Shown: positions 11,070 through 24,478, counted from the first letter of the stretch. The stretch is DNA of 64,000 nt from Capsicum annuum (GCF_002878395.1 NC_061115.1:157746823-157810822); one strand, 5' to 3'. Numbers and translations: made by a program. The notes: a model not told the origin generated them from the sequence alone.

Positions 11070-13096
11070 TTGCTGAATTTCAAACATATAACAAGATAAC
11101 ATAAGATGGACTAAAAGAATTCAGAATCTGTCTTTAACAGATAACCGTTAACCAAAAAAACAACAAACACCACCACCCAAGTCCACAGTAATCCACAAAG
11201 CCTTCCGACCCTGACAATGACAATGACAATGTTAATAATAATGTGAACTCTCAATTCTATTATATGAAAAGAAAAATGATGAACTGATTAAGTCTTCTGG
11301 AGAATGGAAGTTCACCACTTCACCGCAAGAAACCGACACACTAAGCTGATCCACCTAACCCCGCACATGAAAAGTAGACTTGCTTTCGGATCCTGCATCA
11401 CATGGAGATACAGTACCTGAATACAGTTAGTAGGTTGAACACTAGCATGTAGCTCAAAGATAGAGGATAAAATAATGTCATCATCACGAAAACAAGTCAA
11501 ACCAATGCACATGTACACATTCACACATATCCCTGAGTATATACATATTTCTAAGTCTGGGAGAGGGAACCGACCTTAGGATGTACTTTAAAATCATAAC
11601 GTAGATTGTGTAGCTTGACAGTCCTAATTTCACCCATGAGCCATATGGGTCCAGTTGTAACCCTTTAGTCGGGCCCCAACGTGTGTTAGCCGCACGAATC
11701 GAGGTTATTATAGAAGGCGGGGATTCTCTTGTACCCTTCGCCAACTATGATACATTCATATGTAGTGTGACAAAACACATGGTTATTCAAACCAAACATG
11801 AGTTTCCGGTGTCTATCCTTCAGACTCACACCTTCAGGACCAACTATCACAACCCCAGTTAATGACCAATTAACATATTTAACACATAACCCATTCAACA
11901 ATTCTAGGAGTCAATTATTAAGTGGTATGGTCATACCAACTATAGCTTGCAAGCAATGTCATTAGCTAACACTTAGGGAATTTCTTCATACACCACAGAC
12001 TCCATTAATAAAATTACTTGGGGGATTCCTTCATACCCCGCAAGGTTCTTAAGATCATTACTATCATTATCCAGTTATCCATTTATGCCATGCTTTAATT
12101 TTAAAGAGAATAAGCCAAACCAAATGATAATTTACATTCCAAAATCCATCATGCAAGTGGGTTAAGGTTATTATCAATTTACATACCAAAACCAATTATT
12201 TGGGGATTTCGTTGTGCCCCTATTGGCATAATTTAAATTTTTGGGGAGTCCATTGTCTCCCTATTCTTTCCACAATTACTATGCACCCCAGTGAGTGTAC
12301 AAACCAGTGATATAATGTATAATATTTTAATAGTAATCATCAGAAAATATTTGAACAATTATATCCAAAACCATCAACCTATAGTTCAAAACCCAACATC
12401 AAAACCATGAATAATAAATCAGTTTTCATGGCATTAAGAAAATACAAGTATAGGGAAAGAGGTACATGACTTAATTACCAAGAAATTTGAAGAAGATATC
12501 ACCCTTAGAACCTTAGATAACCACATTCCTTGAACTCCAGCCTTTACTTGAATGGGGAATTTGAGAGAGAATTGAAGAGTGTTTAATATGCCAAAGTATT
12601 GGAAATAACGCTCCTCAGATGTTTTATTGATATGGGGTCTAAGTAGGAAAAGGAGGAAATTACCAAGATGCCCCTAATTAAAAGACTGAAAATAATACCA
12701 CCCCGTTTCTACAGTTGACCTCACGACTCGTAGGGTCAACCTACGATTCATTTAGTCCAGTCATAGTCTAGACAGTGTCTAAGGCCACCCTACACTGTTC
12801 TGGTTGCTAGTTGCACCTTACGACTCATATCCAGTCCTTACGATTTATACGCAAGACATGAATTTTTATGGCATACACTGGACACACTATGATTTCCACC
12901 TTACAACTCGTATGGAGTAGTTATGTCTTATTACCTCCAAGTCGTTACCAAAAAAGTAAGGAAAATCTCACTGTCCACTTTATGACTGGATTTCTTTGAC
13001 CGATTAGTCACCCTACGACTCATAGGGTGAGTTATATTTAGGATAGTAATGAGAAAATTTCAGAAATTTTTAAGGACCAAAATCAAAGGTGTTACA
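11070..13096 (-). mobile_element. Gypsy element A: left LTR, main part
   Basis: Continuation of the LTR interrupted by the copia insertion. It ends in GGTGTTACA at 13096 next to a polypurine tract read on the minus strand (13097-13108), which gives an LTR of about 2.1 kb. The block order is recognisably that of LTR B (24484-25970): the CCTTAAGGTTCAAG region, tracts of ACGACTCATAGG, and the same 3' edge. Divergence between them is large by eye. No open frame here matches a protein. Confidence 0.7.
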
Positions 13097-13269
13097 TTCT
13101 CTCCCTTAGGATAATTCACCCTCGAATGATGGGTCAAAGTATCTATTAGCATAATTTAACACGGATTACACACACGTTTACCTTTAACTAAGATTAAAAA
13201 ACAAAGATACCAAGAAAATTACAATTTTCTTTAACAAAGTCAGAAAAAAGGGATGTTAAGGAATACACA

Positions 13270-16209
13270 TACCTCGCGAATGATTATCTGAAGTGGAAAA
13301 CAAGAATGGATACTTGGAATTCATGTCCTCTTCAGCTTCCCAAGTGGCATCTTCAACCTTATGGTTCCTTTACAAAACTTTTAATGAAGCCACATCCTTA
13401 GTTCATAATCGACAGACTTGTCGGTCCAAAATCTCCACTGGGAATTCCTCGTAAGACAAGGAATAAAAAATACCCACACCTTTCAATGGAACAACCAATA
13501 AAAGATCACCCACGCACTTTCTTAACATTGAAATATGAAAGACCGGGTGAATAGAATCCAAGCTCGAAGGCAATTCCAATTCATAAGCCACATTGCTCAC
13601 TCGTCTCAAAATATGACATGGATAAATATAACGAGGACTGAGCTTCGCCTTCTTTCCAAATCACAACACTCTCTTCATTGGAGACACCTTTAAAAACCCC
13701 AAATCATCTACCTCAGATTCCAAGTCCCTTCACCTTAAATCCATATAGGATTTTTAGCGACTTTGGGCGATCTTAAGTCTATCCTAAATCACCTTCACCT
13801 TCTCCATAGCTTGGTGAACCAATTTGGGGCCATATAACTTATTTTCACTAACCTCAAACCACCCCATAGGTGACCTATATCTCCTACCATACAAAGCCTC
13901 AAACTGAGCCATCCCAATGCTAGAATGAAAACTATTGTTTTATGCAAACTCAATAAGAGGAAAACGGTCAACCCAACTACCACTAAAATCAATCACACAA
14001 GACCATAGCATATCTTCCAAAGTCTGTAACGTCCTCTCTACTTGTCTATGTAGCTGAGGGTAGAAAAAAAGTGCTAAGGTTCACCTTAGTCCCCAAACCT
14101 TGCTAAAAGGAATGCCAAAAGTAAGACGAGAACTGATTACCTTGATCAAATATGATGGAAAATGGAGCACCATGCAACTTTATAATCTTCTCAATTAAAA
14201 GATTTGTGTAATCGTCCATCGAATAATTCGTCCTCACTGGCAAGAAGTGAGTAGACTTAGTCATCCTATCCATGATGACCCAAATAAAATCGAACTGATG
14301 ACGGGACCACAGATGTACAGTAATAAAATCCATATTAATCACTTCCCATTTTCACACGGGCAACACAATCTCTTGAGACAACCCACCAGGCCTCAAGTGT
14401 TCCACCTTCACTTATTGACAAACCATGCACTTGGCCACAAAATTTGCCACATCCCTCTTCATGTTGTTCCACCAATAAATTTCCTTCAATTTGTGATAAA
14501 TCTTCATCGAACCTAGATGAACAATGTACCTCGACTCATGAGCCTCAACCAAGATCCTTTCTGGCAGCCCGTCAATATCTGGAACACATAATCTACCTTG
14601 GTACCTCAAGATATCATCGCCACCAATCTTAAAGGCACATACTTAATTAGCATCGATACAGGGTTCAATAACTGCTTCTCTTTTACCTCAACACCAACAG
14701 ATAACTTTGCCACCTCTTGCACAAGCACCTTACCCTCTTTAGAGTCTAAGAGACGAGCTCTAAGATTAGCCAAATGGTGAATATCCTTCACTAATTCTCA
14801 CTTCTCCATATTCACATAGGATAGGGTTCCTATGGATAACCTGCTAAGAGCATCAACAACAACGTTAGCCTTACCAGGATGATAATAGAGACTCATATCG
14901 TAGGGCTTGAGAAAATCAAGCCACCTCCTCTGTCTAAGATTTAACTCCTTTTGGGTGAATACATACTGCAAGATCTTATGATCTAAAAAGATGTCAACAT
15001 GGACCCCATACAAATAATAGTGCCAAATCTTCAAAGCAAAGACCACAACCAATAATTCCAAATCATGAGTCGGATAATACTTCTTATGTACCTTCAATTG
15101 TCTTGAAGCATATGCAACTACCTTAACATGCTGCATCAACACAGAACCCAGTCTCACACGAGACATATCATAATAAAAAACAAAATCATCGGTACCATCG
15201 AGTTGAGTCAAAACTAGAGTCAAAGTTAAGTTGTCCTTTAACTTCTTAAAACTACCCTCACAAACATCTGACAATAAGAACTTCAAGCTTTCATAAGTCA
15301 ACTTAGTCAATGAGGCAGCAATAGAAGAGAAGCTTTCCACAAACCTTCTATAATAATAGGCTAAATCCAAGAAGCTCTAAATATCAGTTGGAGTAGTGGG
15401 TCTAGGCCACTTTTTGATCATCACAACTTTTTGTGTATCAACTATGATCCCTTCACTAGAAACAACATGACCCAGACAGGTCACAACATTCAACCATAAT
15501 TCACACTTTAAGAACATTGCATATAACAACTGATCTTTTAAGGTCAACAACACAATTTGAAGTTGATCAGCATCATCCGTCTCACTATTAGAATACACCA
15601 AAATATCATCAATAAAAACAATTATGAACAAATCCAAGATGGAAGATACAATTCATGAGGTCCATAAATGCCCTCGAAAAATTAGTCAAACAAAAGGACA
15701 TAACCAAAAACTTAAAATAACCATACTGAGTTTGGACGATAGTCTTGGGGATATCCACCTTAATAATTTCAACTGATGCTAATTCGACCAATGATCAATC
15801 TTGGAAAAGTACTTAGCACCTTAAAGCTAATCAAAGAGATCATCAATCCTAGGAAGTGAATACTTATTCTTCACAGTCATCTTATTTATTTGGCAGTAAT
15901 CTATACACATCCATAGGGAACCATTCTTCTTATGCACGAAGAGAATAGGAGCACCCTACAGATAAACACTAGGGCAAATAAAATACTTATCTAGAATATC
16001 TATCAATTAATCCTTGAGTTTTTTTAACACAGCCGAATCTATTCTGTACGGAGGAATAGAAATAGGACTAGTATCCAAAAGAAGATCAATCCCAAAATCA
16101 ATTTCCCTATCGGGAGGAATACCATAAAGATCATTAGGAAAAAACTCACGGAATTCACTAACCACAGGAATGGTTTGTATAGGAGGACCCTCTATGTTAG
16201 AATCTTTAA
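13270..16209 (-). pseudogene. Gypsy element A pol (RT, RNase H, integrase, chromodomain), broken
   Basis: Reading right to left on the minus strand, the order begins with the segment before RT (PPDREIDFGID, near 16100). RT follows, with [11 protein letters not shown] at about 15720 and the catalytic FIDDILVYS at about 15605-15580. RNase H (14798-15370) contains AYASRQL and [11 protein letters not shown], and the integrase zinc finger (H-H-C-C, 14412-14560) ends in CMVCQ. The integrase core (14103-14342) has MDFI and IFDQGNQF, and a GMAQFEALYGRRYRSP remnant lies near 13890. The SIHPVFHISML segment (about 13540) and a C-terminal chromodomain remnant TWEAEEDM (about 13340) close the order. This is the order of chromodomain Ty3/gypsy (Tekay/Del-like) elements. 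At least five frame changes or stops break it. It would have reverse-transcribed and integrated the element, with the chromodomain directing insertion to heterochromatin. Confidence 0.85.
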
Positions 16210-17070
16210 CCCGAACCCCTCGTATAAATACTGAAACTTCTTATTATGCCTTTTGCTCATCTGTTTTTGCTTTTTATTTTCCTCTTCCACTTATTTCATA
16301 TACACCATGAGTCTAAAGATGTTCATATCCTTGTTCAACAAGGCAGCCTTGTTTTCCAAGATCAAATGACGGGATAACCCAAAAATAAATTTCCTCATTC
16401 TAGCCCTTATGCTAGATACTAATTCTGAAGCATATACCATCAATTGATGAAACTTCAATGCATACTCCTTCACTGTCACCCTGTCTTGCTTAAAATTCAC
16501 AAATTCTTCAGCCTTTGCCTCCCTCAACTCTTGAGGAAAGAAGCGATCAAGAAAAGCACTAGATAAATTATCTCGCAAAGTGGACTCAACATCATCACCT
16601 CTAGACTATTCCCACTTCTCATACCATTAATACACTATATCCTTCAATTGATAAGTAGCAAACTCTACTCCCTCCACATCAGTAGCATATATCATACGAA
16701 AAATCTTCTCCATCTCAACAATGAAACCTTGGGAATCTTCCTTAACCTTGGAACCTATGAAAGTTGAAGGACTCAATATCATAAATTGTCCAACTATAGT
16801 AGCCTTAGAAGATAGAGTAATAGAAGTAACACGCTCAGTCAGAGAAGCCACCAACTAGGTCAGCAAATGAATCAACTAATGAAATTCAACATTTGTCACA
16901 TCCACTTGAGGAGCCTCTGGAGAACTAGTAGAATTTGGGGGAACCCCACGAGATCCATCAAAAGCAGTAGCCCTAGACCGAGTCTAAACCCTATAAGTAT
17001 GACAGGTTCCATCAATATTTTCCTCAAGTAGGATAAAGGAGTTTCTAGGAGCATTAGATCTTCGAGGCAT
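16210..17070 (-). pseudogene. Gypsy element A gag, broken by stops
   Basis: Starts MPRRSNAPRNSF at 17070 on the minus strand and continues in a single frame through the conserved capsid segment FFPQELREAKAEEF and VKEYALKFHQL (about 16545-16435). In-frame stops occur at 16984-16986, 16876-16878 and 16855-16857 (all TAG), at two sites near 16625 and 16605, and after VYMK at about 16293. At most of these the family residue is Gln, so CAG or CAA became a stop. Immediately downstream the sequence jumps to the segment before RT. The zinc knuckle and aspartic protease expected between them (roughly 0.9 kb in relatives) are absent, so an internal deletion is likely near 16200-16290. Confidence 0.8.
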
Positions 17071-17265
17071 GATCTGAAATACGAAGAAATAGACATTAGA
17101 GAAGATTTAAGACCTTAGACTCCTTAGCTTAAAAGTAGATAACATGAAAGGGAAACATTTCTAAATGTATCGTCGCCTCTTCCTTATAAGTGTGACATGA
17201 AATACACCTATAAAAGACACTCTACTTGGCATGACTTTGTGTACATACAATGACACCAAACCTAG

Positions 17266-17277
17266 GCTCTGATACCA
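17266..17277 (-). other. Gypsy element A primer binding site
   Basis: On the minus strand this reads TGGTATCAGAGC, exactly the initiator-Met tRNA complement, a few bases inside the right LTR whose edge is TGTCATG at 17282. It fixes the minus orientation of element A. Confidence 0.85.
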
Positions 17278-17281
17278 ACTT

Positions 17282-17411
17282 TGTCATGACCCAAACTAGG
17301 ACCTAGCCATCACGGTTATCTCAATTCCATTGAGGATCGAAGACCACCCCCTTTGACTAGCCAAATAGAACACAATACCCCTAACAATGGTTAAATTCTT
17401 AAAATATAACA
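17282..17411 (-). mobile_element. Gypsy element A: right LTR, 130-bp stub
   Basis: Begins TGTCATGACCC and aligns with the left LTR start at 6130, but stops after 130 bp where a second, related LTR start (TGTCGGGACCC) begins at 17412. The remaining 2 kb of this LTR is missing at this place. Confidence 0.75.
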
Positions 17412-17781
17412 TGTCGGGACCCAGACCAGGTCCTGACCATGATGGCTATCTCAAGTCACACATGGACTTAAGACCACCCATGTGCACCTAACCAAATAAC
17501 ATAATATCACTAATGTCAGATGAATTTTGAACATATAATAAGATAAGTTTATAGAATAAAGGGTATGCCTATTACCGATAACCATCGATTGGCCAAAACA
17601 ACCAACTAACATAACCCAAGTCCATATTAATCCAACAAAGCCTTCTAATACAAGAACCAAAACCCATTTTTATCGAGATATATACCAGACACTGACAGAT
17701 GACAATAACAATGAAAATAAAAATGAGAATGATAATAATAATGAAAGTTTATGTGGCCATATGAATCGGAGGGTATACGCA
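17412..17781 (-). mobile_element. Gypsy element B: LTR, first part
   Basis: A new LTR start (TGTCGGGACCCAGACC) closely resembling the A LTR start. It is interrupted at 17781 by gypsy element 2 and continues at 24484. Confidence 0.7.
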
Positions 17782-20089
17782 TGTAACACCCCAAGAATAT
17801 ACCTCGAATACTACACGGTGCTTACGACCCCGAAGTACTACAAGCTAACTCATGAATGATATCTGCTATGAGCACTGAACAATAAAATTGAAATAATTAT
17901 AGAATAATAGGCTGAAGTGCCATAAGGTTCAAAATATTTGAAATACTGATAAAATATAGCATCTGTAAAATTGAATATTATCTGAAAATCTAGTTAGAAA
18001 AGCCTCTAACTAAAATAGTCTGAAAGTAGAGTTGATGGGACACTTCCCCAACTGATTCTATCTATTAAAATACTACTAAGCTAAAGTACTAAAATAAAAT
18101 CATATCCATGATAGATGAGGACTCACTGCAATCTGCTACTATTGGCTGAATCTGGCTAAGCACAGTCAGGAACCTGAGCATCCGAACCTATGATATGAAA
18201 CGTCATAGCATAAGAAATGGGCATGCAATCAGTACACGAGAATATACTGGTATACTAAATAAGGTAACACTGAATGCATGAACAATAACTAACTGAATGA
18301 TATACAAGAGCTGGATAACATATACGAAGGATCTGTAACTACTGAACATATTGTGCATACTGTAACTGATTATACTGGAATTGAATCTGATAACTGATAA
18401 GTGAATATACTGATAATCTAAATTACTGATAACTGAGTGACTGTATCTAACAGTCCTGATTATATAGAGCTGAACTGAGTTCTATTCTGAAGACTAAGAC
18501 TAAAATTAAAACTGTGGGAGGTAATCATCTACCGATATGCCCAAATAAGATAAAATAACTAAACTAGGGTCCAATATGCAACCCCAATTAAAAGGGTGTT
18601 AGTACTACGACACGGGTAAAAACAAGCTGAAGAGTAACCCTCTACTGACAAGTTCCCTAAATGAGAGCGGTGATACCCTCTACTGGCAGGTAGAGAACTT
18701 CATTAACCCTCAAATGATAGGTTTGATGTCTCAACCTATGCTGGCTACGTAGTTCTAGAATGCAAGGATTGCTTCTAAGGATCACACCCTCTGCTGGCAG
18801 GTGAGCCCCCATCCTTGGGTTCACTCGGTGCTAAATCCTACACCCAACTGATAGACACTAAACTGTTATACTGGACTAAATTTTCCTAAGTTCTATAACT
18901 GACTAAACCCCCAGGACTCGATATCATAAAATGTAAAGAAAAGTATAATCTTGAATAACATAACAATGTTCACTTGGTCATAATTCATTCATAGAGACAT
19001 TCCATCAAACGCTTGTACTGCATTAACTTGTACATGAATGGGGAATACATGTTATCATGCTATAATGGCATTATTTTATTCTCATAGACAATTTATCAAA
19101 CACAAAAAAAATATACTTAGTTCATTATATCATAAACACTTAGGGTTAACATAGTTACAACAATCAACTTGTAAATTGAAGGATTTATCAAGAATATCAT
19201 GTAATTCAACACATACTAGAATCAATTCTTGGAACTTGTAATCTAAATCATAGATTAAAACTCAAACAACATCATGAACATGAATTTAATCTAATTCAAA
19301 TATGGAAATAATAAATCACAAATCTTGTATTTTAAAAAAGGATTCTTGGGCTCCATGGAAGGTAAAGATCCATGGATGAACATCTAACATACCTTAATTC
19401 AATGAGTTCTTGAAGAAATTCTTGAGATTGACCTTGATTCTTGAGAGCTAGGGTTTGCTTTCTTGAGAGAGAATTATCTTTTGATTTTGGGGAAAGTGAA
19501 TAATAAAGGGTTTTACATATTTTTAGGGATTAAATCCCACATCTGGGTGGAATAAAATCATGAAAAAAGACTGTTTTAACCCTGGGAACAACTTTAATTT
19601 TTTGTAAAATTTTTCCGATCAGGACCCTGGCATGATGCACCACTATCGCGCCAGGCCACTGGAAAATAATGACTGGGAAATTACATGGTGGTGCGATATG
19701 GTGGTATCGCGTTGCCACTTTGTGAACTGGAAGTACACCGCAACGCGGTGAAATCGCGTTGGTACACTAATTGACAATTGTGAACTGGGTCTATGGGGCA
19801 ATGCGCCAATATTTTGGAGCAACACTGGAAATTGACAATCACTATTTTAACACACTCCACGATGCGCTACTGGCCTGAATGATGATATTTAATAACTGAA
19901 ACTTAAAATTACCATAACTTCTTACCCAGTTGTCGGATTTAGGAAAATTTAATATCGTTGGAAAACTAATAGAATTTCCAACATAATGGCAGGCTCAAAT
20001 CTGACAATTACTGAGTTTTTCAAAAATTTTATTTAGGATAACCCATGTACTGAGGGTTAATCTAGGCTAGGGAAATACAGGGTATTACA
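17782..20089 (-). repeat. Gypsy element 2 left LTR
   Basis: 2308 bp. The middle is dominated by short ACTGA/CTGAT strings. Block 19615-19870 is CG-rich with repeated ATCGCG/GCGATG motifs that recur at the same relative position in the other LTRs of this type. Confidence 0.85.
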
Positions 20090-20819
20090 ATATATCCCCC
20101 TTAGGAAAAATTCTTCTCGAATATGGCTAGTTAAGCTGAGAGAATACTAGCAGACTGAATGTTACGTACTGAACTAGACATGCACAACTGAAGAATGATT
20201 ACGTGACTAGTCAGATAGACTGAACTTACATTGTGAACATGCATATCGGATGCATGAGTACATGTCTGAATGGATTAATGAATACATGACTGAATATGCA
20301 TGAATGAGAACATGAGGACATGACTAAATCTGAATCATGATCTATAAACTGAACTGATTCCTTGGATACATGTCATGATAGGGGGATGGTCATACGACTG
20401 GGATTGGGACTTGAGGTTCAACTATGAGGACCCATTACTTCAACTGGATTTGCTACGCGAAGATAAAATGAAAGGTTTAGATCATGATAACTCGGGGATT
20501 ATAGTGCATCTCCCCTTTGGGATGCTATGTCCCTCGAGAATGCTGACTTGACTGAGATACTAAGGAAAAGTATGAGATGATGCACGGGGCACCTATGAAC
20601 TAAATCGTGACTGAATATTTGGGATCTTATACTGAGGCATAAATATGTAAATGAGAAATCTGTAACATACCAGTGACCATATCTGGAGAGCTTTCCTAAT
20701 TTTATCTGGACTGAAGTGCGTAAAACCTGTTTAGGAGTTTCCCACTGGTGGCACTGGAAGTGGCACCTTGTTAATTCGGGCAACCTAACTAAGTTGAAGG
20801 ATGACTATACTGACCCTAA

Positions 20820-21806
20820 GAACCTAACTGAGGATAATCTCTAACTCTGTGGCCTAGCTTTCCACACCCAAAACAAACATCACTGCCAGCTCTGCACACA
20901 CCCTTATGATTCTTACCACACTCTTCGTAAAATGGATTAGTAAGACCATTGCTTATGCTATCCTGGGTCATCGGTACACTGGCTGAAGACGGAGCTGAAA
21001 CTGAGAACTTTAGACGAGACTGGGAACGATTACCGCCTTCTGACTTAGGTTGAATGAAATTAAAGCTACCTGTTCTAGCCTTCTTATTCTCTCTCTCTTT
21101 CTTTTTAAGCTCTGCTCCTCAATCTGTTGAGTATGGACCATAATCCTAGATATGTCAATCTCTTTAATCAATATTGCTATTCTACACTCCTTAACCATAC
21201 TATCTGATACTCCAGATACGAACTTGCTCATTTTGGACTTATTGTTTGCTACTACATAGGGAGCATACCTAGCGAACTAAATAAATTTGAGGGAATACTC
21301 TTTTACACTCATACTACCTTGCTTGAGATTAATGAACTCTAACACTTTGGCTTCTTTCAGTTCTAAGACAAAGAATCTATCTAGGAAGGTTGTGGGCTCT
21401 GCATCTATACCCCTGTGTACTTTCCACTACTTAAACCACGTATGGGCTACATCTTGTAGCTGATAGGAGACTAACTTAGCACTCTCACTGAAAGTCACTC
21501 CCATGATATTTGTGACTTTTTAAACCTGATCGAGGAACTCCTGTGAATCCTCTTCTGACTAAGATCCCATAAAGGAGGAGGGTTTATTTGGATGAAGTCC
21601 CAAATTCTGGCTGCAGCAATATTGGCCACTAGGTTGGATGGAATAACAACTGGCTGTTTATTTTGGGATACAACTGAATTGGCTAGAGTAGTGAATGCAA
21701 CTCTGAATTTTTTGTGAGAGACATGTTCGTCAAGGGGATCTGCCTGAATGGGCTGAGGGGCTAACTGGTTTCCAGTTCTTCATTCGTTAGACCTTTTGAG
21801 AGGCAT
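20820..21806 (-). pseudogene. Gypsy element 2 gag, broken
   Basis: The minus-strand start MPLKRSNE at 21806 matches the MPxKR gag start of this family but meets a stop within nine codons. Downstream the capsid region KECRIAILIKEIDISRIMVH is readable (about 21190-21120). Two zinc-knuckle-like clusters lie near 20925-20850 (CGKNHKGVC and CFGCGKLGH). Several frame breaks occur. Gag would form the particle that packages the element RNA. Confidence 0.75.
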
Positions 21807-22014
21807 TAACTGTAAATAAAATAAAAAAACTGATTAGACTGAGAGTTTAACTTGAGCTCATGCTCACTCGCACGACATGAATACTAAAAGAAGGGAAACT
21901 TTTCCTAAAACATCTCATAGCCTCCTGTCTATAAGTGTGGCGCGCTACACACCCATGAACAAGACTCTATGCGATGCGGCTTTTCATACTCCCTAGGACT
22001 CTATTAAACCTTAG

Positions 22015-22026
22015 GCTTTGATACCA
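22015..22026 (-). other. Gypsy element 2 primer binding site
   Basis: Minus strand TGGTATCAAAGC, four bases in from the right LTR edge at 22031; an initiator-Met tRNA complement with one change. Confidence 0.8.
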
Positions 22027-22030
22027 TGTT

Positions 22031-24478
22031 TGTAATGCCCCGAGAATATACCCCGAATGTTAAACGGTGCTTACGACCCCGAAGGACCACAAGCTAACCC
22101 ATGAATGATATCTGCTGTGACACTGACCAATAATACTAAAATAATTGGCTAAAGTGCCATAAGGTTCAAAATATCTAAAATACTGATAAAATATAGCATC
22201 TATAAAACTGAATACTATTTAAAAATCTAGTCTAAAAAACCTCTAACTAAAACTGTCTGAAAGTGGAGTTGATGGGACACTCTCGCAACTAACTTCATGT
22301 AGTAAAATACTGCTAAGCTGAAGTACTGAAATAAAAGCATTTCTTCGATAAATGAGGACTCACTGCTAAATCTGCTATTGTTGGCTAAATCTGGCTAAGC
22401 GCGGTCAGGAACTTGAGCGTTCGAACCTATGATATGAAATATCATAGTGCAAGAAATGGGTATGCGATCAGTATGTGGGAATGTATTGGTATGCTAAAGG
22501 AGGTAAGGCTGAATGGATGGTTTCATATACATGAACAATAACTAACTAAATGATATGCAAGAGCTGGATAACATACATGGAGGATCTGTAACTACTGAAC
22601 ATACTATATATACTGTAACTGAGTATATTGGAACTGAATCTGATAATTGATAACTGAATATACTAATAATCTGAGTTACTGATAACTGAGTATCTGTATC
22701 TAATAGTCCTGATTTTGTAGAACTGAACTGAGTTCTATTCTGAAGACTGAGACTAAAATTAAAACTGTGGGAGGTAATCATCAAATTGACATGCCCTAAA
22801 TAAGATGAGATAACTGAACTGGGGTCTAATCTGTAACCCCAATTGGAAGGGTGTCAATACCGTACCATGGGTAATGACAACCTGAAGAGAAACCTTCCAC
22901 TGGCAGGTTCCCTAAATAAGAATGACGGTACCCTCTACTGGTAGGTAGAGCACCTTATCAACCCTCAACTGGTAGGTTTAATGTCCCAACCTACGCTGGC
23001 AATGTATTTTTGGAACACAAGAATTGCTCCTAAGGATCACACCCTCTGCTGGCAGGTGAGCCCCCATCCTTGGGTTCACTCGGTGCTGAATCCTACTCCT
23101 AATTAAAAGACATTGAACTGTTATACTGGACTGAATTTACTAAGATTACTGAGTTTTCCTAAGTTCTATAACTGACTAAATTCTACTGAGTTCTGTAACG
23201 GACTGAGACTACTACTGATCGTGACATGATTGATACTATTCTGTAACTGACACTGGCTCTAAATAAATAGTTAAGTTATCGGGTATTAAATACCCTAGGA
23301 TTTCATGGCATGAAAAGTAAAGAAAAACATAATCTTGAATAACAAAACAATGTTCACTTGGTCATAATTCATTCATAGAGACATTTCATCAAACACTTGT
23401 AATGCGTTTACTTGTACATGAATAGGAAATACATGTTAGCATGCTATAATGGAATTATTTCATTCTCATAGACAATTTATCAAACATATAAAAAACATAC
23501 TTGGTTCATTAAATCATAAACACTTAGGGTTAACATGGTTACAACAATCAACTTGCAAATTGAATGGTTTATCATGAATATCAGGTAATTCAATACATAC
23601 TAGAATCAATTCTTGGAAATTGTAATCTAAATCATGGATTAAAACTCAAACAACAACATGAACATGAATTCAATCTAATACAAACATGGAAATCATACAT
23701 CATAAATCCTATATTTTGAAAAAGGATTCTTAGGCTCCATGGAAGGTAAGGATCCGTGGATGAACATCTAAAATACCTTAATTCGATGAGTTCTTAGAGA
23801 AATTCTTGGGATTGACCTTGATTCATGAGATCTAGGGTTTGCTTTCTTGAGAGAGAATTGTCTTTTGATTTTGGGGAAAAGTGAATAATGAAGGGCTTTA
23901 CACGTCTTTAGGGCTTAAATTCCACACCTGGGCAGAATAAAATCATGAGAAAAGACTATTTTAACCCTGGGCACAACATTAATTTTTCGTGAAATTTTCC
24001 CGATTTGGTCCCCTGGCATGACGCGCCATCGCGCCAGGCCACTGGAAAATGACGACTGAGATATTGGATGGTGGCACGATGCGGCGGTATCGCGTTACCA
24101 CTTTGTTTGTGAACTGAAAGTGCACCGCAACGCGGTGGAATCGCGTTGGTACACAGGAAATTGACAATTGTGAACTGGGTCTATGGTGCGATGCACCAAT
24201 ATCATAGAGCAGCAGTGGAAATTGACAATTGCTATTTTAACACACTCCGTGATGCGCTAATGGCCTGAATGACGATGTTTAATGACTGAAACTTAAAATT
24301 GCCATAACTTCTTACCCGGTTGTCAGATTTAGGCGAATTTTATATTGTTGGAAAGCTAATTGAATTTCATAGCAATGGCAGGCTTAAATCTGTAAATTAC
24401 TGAATATTTCAAAAATTTTATTTAGGATATCCCATCTACTGAGGGTTAATATAGGCTAGAAAAATATGGGGTATTACA
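22031..24478 (-). repeat. Gypsy element 2 right LTR
   Basis: 2448 bp. It carries the same ACTGA-rich middle and the same CG-rich block (24000-24260) as the left LTR, and includes about 100 extra bases around 23130-23270 that the left copy lacks. Confidence 0.85.

Larger units (their letters stand above)
17782..24478 (-). mobile_element. Gypsy element 2: gag-only LTR retrotransposon (TR-GAG type)
   Basis: LTRs 17782-20089 (2308 bp) and 22031-24478 (2448 bp) both start TGTAA(C/T)(A/G)CCCC and end GGGTATTACA. They flank an interior of only 1941 bp. The near-duplicate ACGCA (17777-17781) and ACGTA (24479-24483) is the likely target duplication with one mutation. It inserted in LTR B. A minus-strand primer site (22015-22026) and a polypurine tract (complement of 20090-20105) are present. 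The interior carries gag remnants only and no RT, RNase H or integrase, so mobility needed pol from another element. It is the same kind of element as the one at 46539-55898. LTR divergence looks near ten percent by eye, so it is much older than the copia insertion. Confidence 0.85.

Noticed and set aside
14247..14516. Plus-strand frames across element A
   Set aside because: Shadows of the minus-strand integrase.
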